A stretch of 20,413 bases of DNA, taken from Candidatus Aenigmatarchaeota archaeon. GTDB taxonomy: Archaea > Aenigmatarchaeota > Aenigmatarchaeia > CG10238-14 > SpSt-28. Below, piece by piece: positions 7,433 to 15,382 of this stretch. The notes below the pieces were generated by a model. The model was not told the DNA's origin. It searched no databases and worked only from the letters and a program-made list of their open reading frames with translations. How positions within the stretch are numbered: the stretch's first letter is position 1; the number at the start of each line of letters is the position of its first letter. The translations under genes and the position numbers were made by a program. Location: assembly GCA_021161995.1 (NCBI GenBank), contig JAGGZO010000020.1, positions 1 to 20,413 on the forward strand. The letters run 5' to 3'.

Positions 7433-8131
7433 ATGCCATTGCTAAAAATAAAAAATTTATCAGTAGCAGCTGAGAACAAAAAAATAATAGATGACGTTAC
7501 GCTTAACATAAAAGAAGGCGAAATTGTTGCGATAATGGGGCCTAATGGTTCTGGCAAAACAACGTTAGCAAGAAGTATAATAAATGATCCCAGACTAAAT
7601 AAACAAGGTAAAATATATTTCAAGGAAAAAGACATAACAAATCTTAGCACAGATGAGATTGCAAGATTAGGAATTTTTCTATCATTCCAATCACCACCAG
7701 AAATAGAAAGTGTAAAAACAGGTATGTTGTTAACATACATAAAGGATAACTTTGATGAAGAAGAAGTAAAGAAAAGTGGTATAAAGCTTGGGTTGCCTGA
7801 AGATTTTCTTGAGAGGGGATTGAATGTTGGTCTATCGGGCGGAGAAAAGAAAAAAATGGAAATATTGTTAATGAAACTTTTGGATCCGGAACTAATAATA
7901 TTGGATGAAATTGATTCTGGTTTAGACATAGATTCACTTACAAAAATAAACGATATAATAAAAGAAATGAATGATAAGGGAAAAACATTTCTCATAATCA
8001 CGCATTACACAAGGATATTTCAAAAGATAAAGCCAGATAGGGTTTTGATAATGAAAAATGGTAAAATAGTGAAAAGGAGTGATTCATCATTGCTAAAAGT
8101 AATCGATGAAAACGGTTATGACGGTGTTTGA
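7433..8131 (+). CDS. sufC: Fe-S cluster assembly ATPase SufC
   Basis: A 232-residue ABC-type ATPase without membrane domain, the energy-coupling subunit of the cytosolic SufBCD scaffold complex. Walker A GPNGSGKTT is at 36-44, the Q-loop segment SFQSPPEI at 84-91 (SPPE is typical of SufC), the ABC signature LSGGE at 134-138 and Walker B/D-loop LIILDEIDSGLD at 154-165. The switch His is 191. Length is slightly under the usual 245-260. It is the first gene of the operon; its TGA is directly followed by the sufB ATG, which argues for translational coupling. Confidence 0.96.
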   Translation: MPLLKIKNLSVAAENKKIIDDVTLNIKEGEIVAIMGPNGSGKTTLARSIINDPRLNKQGKIYFKEKDITNLSTDEIARLGIFLSFQSPPEIESVKTGMLLTYIKDNFDEEEVKKSGIKLGLPEDFLERGLNVGLSGGEKKKMEILLMKLLDPELIILDEIDSGLDIDSLTKINDIIKEMNDKGKTFLIITHYTRIFQKIKPDRVLIMKNGKIVKRSDSSLLKVIDENGYDGV

Positions 8132-9532
8132 ATGAAAAAAGATTTTGATGACATAAAAACAGAGAAGTACTGGTTTAAGGGTAAACCTAGATCTGTCTTG
8201 CAAATAAAGGGTCCTTTAACAAAAGAAAAGGTCATTAAAATTTCTGAGCTAAAGAACGAACCAGAATGGATGTTGAAGAAAAGGTTGTGGGGTTATGAAT
8301 GGTTTCTGAGGCTTGGTCTACCAGATTGGGGCCCTGATCTAAGCGGTCTCGATATAAATGATGCTATTCTATATTCTTCACCATTAGCAAAAAAACCAAA
8401 AACATGGGATGAAATACCTGAAGATATAAAAGAAGCGTTCAGAAAACTAGGCATAAGTGAAGAAGAGGCTAAAATGCTTGCTGGTGTTGGTTTACAATAT
8501 GATTCGGAAGTGATATACAAGCAAGTTAAAAAGATGCTAGAGAAAACGGGAGTTATATTTCTAAGCATGGATGAAGCCGTTCAACAGTATCCAGAGATGG
8601 TTAAGAAATATTTTGGTACTATTGTGCCACCTGCAGACAACAAGTTCGCTGCTTTAAACACAGCGGTTTGGAGTGGTGGAACTTTTATTTATGTACCAGA
8701 AAATGTAAAAGTTCCGATACCATTACACACATACTACCGGATAAATCTCGAAGGAATAAGTCAGTTTGAAAGAACGCTAATAATAGCTGATGAAAATGCA
8801 GAAGTAACATTCGTAGAAGGCTGCTCAGCTCCAATATATTCAAAAGCTTCTTTGCATGCTGCAGTTGTCGAAGTAATTGCAAAGAAAAATAGCACGGTAA
8901 AATATGTTACCATTCAAAACTGGTCTAAAAACGTTTATAATTTGGTTACTAAAAGGGCTATCGCTTACGAAAACGCAAGAGTTAGCTGGATAAGTGCAGC
9001 GTTTGGTAGTAAAACTATAATGTTATATCCTGCTGTGATACTGAAAGGCAATAACTCCAAGGCAGAAATAATATCTGTTGCTTTAGTTACTAACAACCAA
9101 CATTTTGATACTGGAGGTAGAGCGATACACGTTGGAAAAAACACTAAAAGTTCAATGGTATCAAAAACGATATCCATAGGGAATGGAAAAGCCACATTCA
9201 GAGGAGATGTTAGAATACTAAATGGGGCTAAAAATTCGATTGCAAACATAAAATGTGAATCATTAATAGAAGGTAATGGAGAAGCATCATCCATACCAAA
9301 AATAATGGTGCAGGAAGATTCTTCATATTTCAATCACGAAGCAAAGATAGAAAGATTTGATGAGGAAAAAATGTTTTACTTAATGGCTAGAGGTTTGGAT
9401 AAAAACAAATGCAAAAGTCTTGTATACCTAGGATTTTTCGAAGACGTCGTCTCAAAAATACCACTAGAATATGCATTGGAAATAAAAAGATTGATAGATG
9501 TTGATATAGAGGAATTAGGTGGTAACGGATGA
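8132..9532 (+). CDS. sufB: Fe-S cluster scaffold protein SufB
   Basis: A 466-residue SufB, the subunit on which the nascent Fe-S cluster is built. The family's N-terminal helical region with WMLKKRLWGYEWF is at 46-58. A right-handed beta-helix core runs from about 185 to 380. The C-terminal helical domain includes NHEAKIERFDEEKMFYLMARG at 401-421. Cys375 in NIKCESL corresponds by position to the functional Cys405 of E. coli SufB, and His402/Glu403 to its conserved HE pair. Length is typical. It starts right after sufC stops and overlaps sufD by 4 bp (ATGA). Confidence 0.95.
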   Translation: MKKDFDDIKTEKYWFKGKPRSVLQIKGPLTKEKVIKISELKNEPEWMLKKRLWGYEWFLRLGLPDWGPDLSGLDINDAILYSSPLAKKPKTWDEIPEDIKEAFRKLGISEEEAKMLAGVGLQYDSEVIYKQVKKMLEKTGVIFLSMDEAVQQYPEMVKKYFGTIVPPADNKFAALNTAVWSGGTFIYVPENVKVPIPLHTYYRINLEGISQFERTLIIADENAEVTFVEGCSAPIYSKASLHAAVVEVIAKKNSTVKYVTIQNWSKNVYNLVTKRAIAYENARVSWISAAFGSKTIMLYPAVILKGNNSKAEIISVALVTNNQHFDTGGRAIHVGKNTKSSMVSKTISIGNGKATFRGDVRILNGAKNSIANIKCESLIEGNGEASSIPKIMVQEDSSYFNHEAKIERFDEEKMFYLMARGLDKNKCKSLVYLGFFEDVVSKIPLEYALEIKRLIDVDIEELGGNG

Positions 9533-10197
9533 AGGAATTGATTAAATTCGTAAATGAAAGTGAAATGAAAATTAAAAAGATTAAAGAGGAAGAAATGAAA
9601 CTAAAAAATGAAGAATTAAATATCATAATACCCGATAAAACAAAAAATATATTGAATATAAATGTCCATGGAAAGAGTAAAATCAATCAAATCGTTAACG
9701 GCAACAAAATCATACTAAACAACAAGATACATGTACATGATAATTCATCGTTAGAGATACAAATAAAATCCATAGAAAATGATTTCGTAATATTATACGA
9801 TGAAATAACGCTTGGAAAGAACAGTGAATTAAAATATGTCTTCAAATCAAAGACTAAAGGAAAAATATTTCATTTTGTTGGAGTGTCACATAAAGAAAAC
9901 GCAAGAAGCAACGTATCAATAAGGTCTAACATACACGGAAGTTTTGTTTCTTTGGGAAAACTTATATTCACGGAGGAAGCCAGTAATTCAAAAGGAGAGT
10001 TAGAGCAACTAGTAATAACGAACGAAAACTCAGAAGCAACATTATTACCAATACTTTTAGTGAAAAATAAAAATGCTAAAGCCCACCACAGAGCAAAAAA
10101 GATAATTATAAGAGATGAAGATTTGTTTTATCTTAACTCAAAAGGTCTGGATAAAAAATCTATTGAAAAATTAATCGAAAAATTTGTAATGGGATAA
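9529..10197 (+). CDS. sufD: Short SufD-like subunit of the SufBCD complex
   Basis: The place in the operon, and the C-terminal pattern AKAHHRAKK (184-190) then DEDLFYLNSKGLDKKSIEKL (196-215), identify it as SufD. These match the family's SHGAT...LFYLxSRG segment. His186 or His187 would stand for the conserved functional His (H360 in E. coli). At 222 residues it is about half of a bacterial SufD (about 420): the N-terminal helical domain and much of the beta-helix are missing. The rest is a run of short beta strands. GGTGG in the end of sufB serves as ribosome-binding site. There is no sign of a frameshift, so this looks like a naturally compact partner of SufB rather than a broken gene. Confidence 0.82.
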   Translation: MKELIKFVNESEMKIKKIKEEEMKLKNEELNIIIPDKTKNILNINVHGKSKINQIVNGNKIILNNKIHVHDNSSLEIQIKSIENDFVILYDEITLGKNSELKYVFKSKTKGKIFHFVGVSHKENARSNVSIRSNIHGSFVSLGKLIFTEEASNSKGELEQLVITNENSEATLLPILLVKNKNAKAHHRAKKIIIRDEDLFYLNSKGLDKKSIEKLIEKFVMG

Positions 10198-10198
10198 T

Positions 10199-11392
10199 AT
10201 GATGGATGTAGAAAAAATAAGAAAAGATTTTCCGTTTCTAAAAAGGGGTATAATATACTTTGATAATGCAGCAAGCTCACAAAAACCAATCCAAGTAATC
10301 GACGCAATAAAAGAATTCTATGAGAACCATTATGCAAACATTCATAGAGGTATTCATACACTAAGCGAAGAAGCAAGTGAGATGTATGAAGAAAGCAAAA
10401 AAGTTGTTGCAAAATTCATAAACGCAAATAGTTGGAGAGAGATAGTTTACACAAGGAATACAACAGAAAGTCTGAATATCATCTCTCAGATGGTAAAGCT
10501 GAAAAAAGGAGATAAAGTGGTTACAACTATAATGGAACATCACTCAAACTTCTTGCCATGGCTAAGACTGAAACATCAAAAAGGCATAAAACTCGAGATT
10601 GTGAATTTAGATGAAAACCAAGAACTTGATATGAATGATTTTGAGAAAAAAGCTAAGGATGCAAAAGTTATATCTGTTGGTCACATGTCAAATGTTCTTG
10701 GTTATATTAGCAATATAAAAGAGATAAGAAAAATTGCTGATGAAAACGATAGCTTGCTTGTGGTAGATGGTGCACAAAGTGTTCCTCATATACCAGTGGA
10801 TGTTAAAAAACTTGGAATAGATTTTCTTGCATTTTCATCCCATAAAATGCTAGGGCCAAGCGGTATAGGAGTACTATACGCAAAAGAAGAACATCTTAGA
10901 GAAGCAGAACCGTTTTTGTTAGGAGGTGGTATGATAAGTGATGTTTTCATTGATAGCTTTGAAGAAGCAGAAATACCATGGAAGTTTGAGGCAGGAACAC
11001 CATTCATAGAAGGTGCCATAGGATTAAGAGCTGCTGTAGAATATCTCACATCAATCGGTATGGATGAAGTAGAAAAACGTGAGAAAGAATTAATCAGAAT
11101 TATGATAGATGGCTTAGAGGAATTAGGAATAGAATATTACGGTCCAAAAGACTTGAAGAAAAGAGGTGGGTTGGTTTCATTCAACATAAAGGATTTGAAT
11201 GCACATGACGTAGCAGAATTTTTGAATGAGAAAAAGATAGCTGTTAGATCCGGTTTACACTGTGCACATCCTTTACACAGAGCACTTGGTATAAACGGAA
11301 GCGTAAGAGCAAGCTTATACATATACAATACAAAAGGGGAGGTTCAGAAATTTTTAGAAGCGTTAAAAGAATTAATTAAATTGGTAGGATGA
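10199..11392 (+). CDS. sufS: Cysteine desulfurase SufS (class V aminotransferase fold)
   Basis: A PLP enzyme of 397 residues that takes sulfur from cysteine and passes it to SufU as persulfide. The start YFDNAASSQKP is typical of SufS/CsdA group II desulfurases. His114 (EHHSN) stacks on PLP, Asp190 (VVDGAQS) binds its ring nitrogen, and Lys216 (FSSHKMLGPSG) is the Schiff-base lysine. Cys355 in RSGLHCAHPLH is the catalytic cysteine. The short active-site loop fits the SufS type rather than IscS/NifS. It starts one base after the sufD stop and overlaps sufU by 4 bp. Confidence 0.96.
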   Translation: MMDVEKIRKDFPFLKRGIIYFDNAASSQKPIQVIDAIKEFYENHYANIHRGIHTLSEEASEMYEESKKVVAKFINANSWREIVYTRNTTESLNIISQMVKLKKGDKVVTTIMEHHSNFLPWLRLKHQKGIKLEIVNLDENQELDMNDFEKKAKDAKVISVGHMSNVLGYISNIKEIRKIADENDSLLVVDGAQSVPHIPVDVKKLGIDFLAFSSHKMLGPSGIGVLYAKEEHLREAEPFLLGGGMISDVFIDSFEEAEIPWKFEAGTPFIEGAIGLRAAVEYLTSIGMDEVEKREKELIRIMIDGLEELGIEYYGPKDLKKRGGLVSFNIKDLNAHDVAEFLNEKKIAVRSGLHCAHPLHRALGINGSVRASLYIYNTKGEVQKFLEALKELIKLVG

Positions 11393-11757
11393 TAGAGAAA
11401 ATACTCAAAATGCTAAAATCTATAAAGAAAGGTAAATTACCTAGTGCAAACGCGATAATAGAAAAGCATAATTCAGAGCATTGCGGTGATTGGGTCCGAT
11501 TATATCTAAAAATCGATGAAAAAAACAATAGAATAGAAAACGCTAGCTTCGAAGGAGATGGATGCTATCTATGCATGGTTTCATCCGATAAATTCATTAA
11601 AATGATAAAAGGTAAAGACATAAAAGAAATTTTGTCTCTGGATGAAGACGAATACTTGAAGAAAATAGGTTTCAAAGATATATCATTCCAGAGAAGAGGC
11701 TGTGCTTTGTTATCATTAAGAGCGTTTAAAGAATATTTTGGTGAAAGAGATGCATGA
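11389..11757 (+). CDS. sufU: IscU-like sulfur acceptor/scaffold SufU
   Basis: A 122-residue member of the SufU/IscU (NifU N-terminal) family. It receives sulfur from SufS, or acts as a cluster scaffold, in the cytosol. The conserved metal-binding residues are Cys32 and Asp34 (HCGDW), Cys59 (GDGC) and Cys105 (RRGCALLSL). An extra Cys62 gives GDGCYLC. The last bases overlap the hypA start by 8 bp, so the Fe-S assembly genes run without a gap into hydrogenase maturation genes. No sufE or sufA is seen, which fits SufU being the SufS partner. Confidence 0.92.
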   Translation: MIEKILKMLKSIKKGKLPSANAIIEKHNSEHCGDWVRLYLKIDEKNNRIENASFEGDGCYLCMVSSDKFIKMIKGKDIKEILSLDEDEYLKKIGFKDISFQRRGCALLSLRAFKEYFGERDA

Positions 11758-12061
11758 AATAAACATAGCTAAGCAAATATATGAAAAACTAAAAGACAAA
11801 AAGCCCAAGAAAGTGAAAATAGCTGTTGGTGAACTATGCGACTTTTTTCCAGAAGAAATAAAAGAAACTCTGGAAACTTTAACCGGATGGAAGGTAGAAG
11901 TTATCGAAGAAGAATCGCTAGTGGAATGTGGTTGTGGATACAGAGGAAGAGCAGAAATACTGGAAAAATCCCATGGATACATAGTTTATAGATGTCCAAA
12001 TTGTAAGGGAAAGCCCAAAGTAATAAAAGGTGACTCTGTTAGAATATTAGGTTATGAATAA
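11750..12061 (+). CDS. hypA: Hydrogenase nickel-incorporation protein HypA
   Basis: HypA binds nickel through its N-terminal Met-His-Glu and hands it to the hydrogenase large subunit. The ATG at 11750 gives MHEINIAKQI, the canonical N-terminus. TTG and GTG codons at 11738 and 11741 would bury this motif, so 11750 is chosen. The protein then has 103 residues. The zinc domain has two Cys pairs: ECGCGYRG (CxC variant of the usual CxxC) and RCPNCKG. It overlaps sufU by 8 bp and shares one base with the hypC ATG (TAATG). Confidence 0.93.
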   Translation: MHEINIAKQIYEKLKDKKPKKVKIAVGELCDFFPEEIKETLETLTGWKVEVIEEESLVECGCGYRGRAEILEKSHGYIVYRCPNCKGKPKVIKGDSVRILGYE

Positions 12062-12279
12062 TGTGTTTAGCAATACCAGGTAGGGTAGTTAAAATAGAAG
12101 GAGATTATGCGATAGTAGATTTTCTAGGACAAAAAAGAAAAGTTAGGCTAAGTGTCGTTAAACCAAAGGTAAATGATTATGTAATCGTCAAGTATGGTAC
12201 AATAGTAGAGATAGTAGATGAAAAATCTGCAAAAGAATCAATAGAGACATGGAAATCTCTCAAAGAAGAGGATTTATAA
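12061..12279 (+). CDS. hypC: Hydrogenase maturation chaperone HypC
   Basis: A 72-residue HypC with the diagnostic MCLAIPGRVV start, where Cys2 binds the iron of the Fe(CN)2CO precursor together with HypD. HypC also chaperones the immature large subunit. The C-terminal part VNDYVIVKYGTIVEIVDE is the usual OB-like strand region. It is the last gene of the suf-hyp operon. The final 20 bp overlap the 3' end of the convergent gene at 12260. HypD, HypE and HypF are not in the window. Confidence 0.95.
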   Translation: MCLAIPGRVVKIEGDYAIVDFLGQKRKVRLSVVKPKVNDYVIVKYGTIVEIVDEKSAKESIETWKSLKEEDL

Positions 12280-12952
12280 TTTCCAAGAGCTTTTCATTTA
12301 TTCTAACATATTTTTCTCTTTCTTTTTTGTTTGGGAAATAAAAAATCGTATCCCAGTGTATGAACACATATTCATCGACGTTCACATCGAAAAACGGGGA
12401 TGCAACTTTTTTTCTCGAATTTCTAATCTTAAACTTATTTTCTGACAAATAAAGCTCACTGTATTCAACCAAGATTTCATTATCTTTCTCTCCAATAACT
12501 TTACCCAGAGAAACCTTACACGAATCCATTCTTTTTACATCCCTGTGTTTTTTTGATTCAAGAAATAATACATGAAAGTTGTGTGTAACAGGAGTATCAT
12601 CAGGGAGCTCTTTCATTTTATCTAGATCAACATATTTTTCATATCTGAGTTTATGCAACCTTTCATGAATTAAATCAAGTATTTTTCTGTTGTCTTTTAA
12701 TTCTCCAATAATATATGCCTTTATGACACTTTCATCAAAGATATCTTTTTTATAATCTGTAGCAATAGAAGAGAGGTATAGCATCAATCCAGGAAATGTT
12801 TTTAACCACTCAACAACTATCCTTTTCTCCTCATCCGAAATATATTCTTTTTTGAGAATGCTTTCAACACCCCTACTACAGTAAGCACCACAATACCCTC
12901 TGACATTCGGCGAATAAGCAAATCTAGCTATTGTTAGCAATGGGTCATCCAT
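12260..12952 (-). CDS. Unassigned hydrogenase-associated protein with a HypC-like C-terminal region
   Basis: I do not recognise this 230-residue protein with certainty. The N-terminus has RGYCGAYCSRG with Cys21 and Cys25, followed by a helical region to about 115 and VTHNFHVLFL at 122-131. The C-terminal part, 143-210, follows the HypC pattern. DSCKVSLGKVIG resembles MCLAIPGRVV with Cys145 in the place of Cys2. VDEYVFIHWDTIFYF at 192-206 resembles the HypC strand around GDYVLVHVG. It lies between hypC (20-bp convergent overlap) and the maturation protease (32-bp divergent gap), so a role in [NiFe]-hydrogenase maturation is inferred. A redox or metal role of the CxxxC motif is possible. Confidence 0.6.
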   Translation of the reverse strand: MDDPLLTIARFAYSPNVRGYCGAYCSRGVESILKKEYISDEEKRIVVEWLKTFPGLMLYLSSIATDYKKDIFDESVIKAYIIGELKDNRKILDLIHERLHKLRYEKYVDLDKMKELPDDTPVTHNFHVLFLESKKHRDVKRMDSCKVSLGKVIGEKDNEILVEYSELYLSENKFKIRNSRKKVASPFFDVNVDEYVFIHWDTIFYFPNKKEREKYVRINEKLLEIINPLL

Positions 12953-12984
12953 GATTTAAACTTCCTAGAAAAATATTAATTAGA
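12953..12984. promoter_or_regulatory. Compact divergent promoter between the HypC-like gene and the protease gene
   Basis: Only 32 bp separate the two divergent start codons. TTTAAA at 12955-12960 lies 25-30 nt before the protease ATG. AATATTAAT at about 12972-12980 lies 20-28 nt before the other ATG on the minus strand. Each TATA-like box sits next to the other gene's start, so both transcripts would be leaderless and the promoters overlap. Confidence 0.4.
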
Positions 12985-13392
12985 ATGAAAGGAATTGTTG
13001 TATGTTACTTTGGGAATGAACTAATAGAAGATGATCGACTAGCGATAGATGTTGCGAACGAACTGAAAAAATATTTCTGGGATAAAATAGAATTCAAATA
13101 TTGTTTTTCACCGGAGGAAATAACAAAGGTTAGAGCAAAGAAGGTTATCATAATGGATGTTTCACCAAACGTAGATACTGTAGTACTAACAAATGAGGAA
13201 AGAATAAAACAAAGAATGATTACATCGTTGCATGATTTTGATCTAAACTTCTACTTAAAACTAGCAAAGAAGATAGGATCCATAAAGCATGTTGACATAA
13301 TTCTTTTACCAACAAAAACGAAAGATATAAATGCAGTAGTTGAGAGAGTAAAAAACATCCTAGAGAAAATCTACCTCAAGGAAATGAGCTGA
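12985..13392 (+). CDS. [NiFe]-hydrogenase maturation endopeptidase (HycI/HybD family)
   Basis: A 135-residue protein of the peptidase family that cuts the C-terminal tail of the hydrogenase large subunit after nickel insertion. GNELIEDDRLAIDVANEL at 10-27 fits the family's GNxLxxDD start, though the usual Gly residues after DD are replaced. Asp17, Asp58 (IIMDVSP) and His83 (SLHDFDL) are the likely nickel-sensing residues. Its own substrate, HydA, is the convergent neighbour, and the last 33 bp of the two genes overlap. Family assignment is good; which enzyme it processes is inferred from position. Confidence 0.88.
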   Translation: MKGIVVCYFGNELIEDDRLAIDVANELKKYFWDKIEFKYCFSPEEITKVRAKKVIIMDVSPNVDTVVLTNEERIKQRMITSLHDFDLNFYLKLAKKIGSIKHVDIILLPTKTKDINAVVERVKNILEKIYLKEMS

Positions 13393-14637
13393 GCAAGAAA
13401 AACATGGGTCGAATGTTCTTATCAATTTCTCTATTTCGTGAACTAGTTTTTTACCTTTGTTGTTTGTATTTTCGATGTATCGCTTTGTTACATCTTCCAT
13501 GCATGCAGTGTTCTGTGTTGTTGGTGGTATTATATCAACATCCTTTACAACTCCGTTTTCAATTCTGTATGCATGATATAAAACCCCACGAGGAGCTTCA
13601 GTTGCACTAACACCATATCCACTCTTTCTTTTTGGTTTAACAACTTTTTCATTCTTCAAGTTTAACTCAGATAGTATATCTAGACAACGTTGCATGAATT
13701 CAAACACCTCTACTGCTCTAGCTACGTGAGCGTACAATAAGTTATTTGTAGGAAAAGATATACCAAACTCTTTCATGACCATTTTAGTTTCATAGCTTAC
13801 CTTATCTGAATGTATGTTCATTCTAGCAAGCGGACCAACCATGAATGTTTTTCCGTTTAACTTAACATGTTTGGAAGTTGAATAGTCAATGATCTCTTCA
13901 GTCAAATATTTTTTATAATCCTTTGGATGAAATCTTTTACCGCTAAATGAAACCAATTCACCATAAAGCATGGCATAATGTTTTTTATGATTCAGCGACA
14001 TGTATTCTTCACCAACATCCATGCTAGAAGATTTATCAACTAATTCTTTCATCATTTTTATCGTTTCTACAACTAAAGGCATTTTTCTCTCAATTCTCTT
14101 AATTAATTCATTCAATTCTTCTTGTTTAGGCAATTTTGTAAAACCACCAACAAGAGAGGTTATGGGATGAATAGGCCTACCACCTATAACACGAACTATA
14201 TCATTACCTATTTCTTTCAGCTCAAGTCCTCTTTTTATAAGGTCAGAATATTTAGAGGTCATATCTAGTATTGACTCATAGCCTAATAAGTCTGGTAAAG
14301 CGAGCATATACATGTGTAATAAATGACTATGAATAACTCCGCCTAGCACCATCAATTCTCTTAGCATTTTAGTTTGTTCACTGACCTCTATACCCAAAGC
14401 ATTTTCCACTGCCAAAGTAGATCCTATTAAATGAGCAACATTACAGATACCACAAATTCTACCAGCATAATACGGGACTTGATCATAATCTTTGCCTTTT
14501 ATGAGAACTTCAAAATATCTAGGGCTTTCAAAGACTTCTAACGAACATACAGAAACTTTTCTAGTCTTTTCATCAAACTTAACAGTTAGTTTAGCATGAC
14601 CTTCTACTTTTGACAGCTCATCTATCTTTATTTCCAT
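13360..14637 (-). CDS. hydA: [NiFe] hydrogenase group 3b, large (alpha) subunit
   Basis: The 425-residue catalytic subunit carrying the Ni-Fe(CN)2CO site. The N-terminal RICGIC motif (Cys62, Cys65) and the C-terminal DPCFSC motif (Cys412, Cys415) are the four ligands. After His418 comes a seven-residue tail, FLEVDFL, which the maturation protease would remove. Such a short tail is typical of group 3b enzymes. Length agrees with Pyrococcus HydA (about 428). A GAGGTGA ribosome-binding site lies in the end of hydD, which it overlaps by 20 bp. It is the last gene of the hydBGDA operon. Confidence 0.96.
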   Translation of the reverse strand: MEIKIDELSKVEGHAKLTVKFDEKTRKVSVCSLEVFESPRYFEVLIKGKDYDQVPYYAGRICGICNVAHLIGSTLAVENALGIEVSEQTKMLRELMVLGGVIHSHLLHMYMLALPDLLGYESILDMTSKYSDLIKRGLELKEIGNDIVRVIGGRPIHPITSLVGGFTKLPKQEELNELIKRIERKMPLVVETIKMMKELVDKSSSMDVGEEYMSLNHKKHYAMLYGELVSFSGKRFHPKDYKKYLTEEIIDYSTSKHVKLNGKTFMVGPLARMNIHSDKVSYETKMVMKEFGISFPTNNLLYAHVARAVEVFEFMQRCLDILSELNLKNEKVVKPKRKSGYGVSATEAPRGVLYHAYRIENGVVKDVDIIPPTTQNTACMEDVTKRYIENTNNKGKKLVHEIEKLIRTFDPCFSCSAHFLEVDFL

Positions 14638-15382
14638 TGTTTTTCACCTCGAGACGCTCTAAAAAACCATAAGGTTCTAATAATTTCTTTATTTCTTCAT
14701 CAGTCAACTTAAATCTCAGTTTTAACATTTTGATGTATGCATTTATGTTCGCATCCGGTGCTAAGCCCCTACAACCATAGCAAGGCATTTTGTTACTAGT
14801 ACAAATAGCATTACAACCAGCTCTTGTTATCGGACCCAAACATATCTTACCTTTTGTTAGAAGACATTCGCCTTTTAATTTTAACTTACACTCAGAACAG
14901 ACAGATGAGGTTTTTGGTTGGAAAATTTTGTTGTTTATTATTGCATCGATTACTTCTAATAGTTCCTGATGGCTGAACGGGCAACCATTAACAAAATAAT
15001 CAACTCTTATAAACTCGTCTAAAGGTTTAACATTTCTACTCTCAAAAATGTTTTCTTCATAAACTTCTTTTTCTGCATTTTTTCTATAGTTCTTTACTAT
15101 GTTCACCCCACCATTACAAGCACATGAACCCAGAGCTATTACAAACTTAGCTTTTTCTCTTATTTCTTCTAGCTTTTTCTGTTCTTTTTTTGTAGAGATA
15201 GACCCCTCTATAAAAGCAATATCGTAACTTTTTGAATACTTGTTTCTACCGATTAGATTGAACCTGAGAAATTCTAACTTATCAAACAACTTAAGTAATT
15301 CATTTTTCATGTTAAGTAATTCAAAACTACAGCCAAAACATGAAGTAAACGTAAATATAGCTGCCTTAAGTTTCTTCACCAT
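14618..15382 (-). CDS. hydD: [NiFe] hydrogenase group 3b, small (delta) subunit
   Basis: A 254-residue electron-transfer subunit. The proximal [4Fe-4S] ligands are Cys15 and Cys18 (TSCFGCSFE), Cys87 (GSCACNGG) and Cys134 (NGCPF). Eight further Cys at 162, 165, 173, 181, 190, 194, 201 and 204 fit two more [4Fe-4S] clusters. No Tat signal is present, so the enzyme is cytoplasmic as expected for group 3. AAAGGAGGT at about 15392-15400 is a strong ribosome-binding site that supports this start. It overlaps hydG by 7 bp and hydA by 20 bp. Confidence 0.95.
   Translation of the reverse strand: MVKKLKAAIFTFTSCFGCSFELLNMKNELLKLFDKLEFLRFNLIGRNKYSKSYDIAFIEGSISTKKEQKKLEEIREKAKFVIALGSCACNGGVNIVKNYRKNAEKEVYEENIFESRNVKPLDEFIRVDYFVNGCPFSHQELLEVIDAIINNKIFQPKTSSVCSECKLKLKGECLLTKGKICLGPITRAGCNAICTSNKMPCYGCRGLAPDANINAYIKMLKLRFKLTDEEIKKLLEPYGFLERLEVKNNGNKDR

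Noticed and set aside
7384..8001. 205-codon antisense open frame over sufC
   Set aside because: The plus strand carries a complete SufC with all ABC motifs; the antisense product is Ser/Phe/Ile-rich without any domain.
11738..11749. Longer HypA starting at TTG 11738 or GTG 11741
   Set aside because: The nickel site of HypA uses the N-terminal Met-His-Glu, so the start must be the ATG at 11750.
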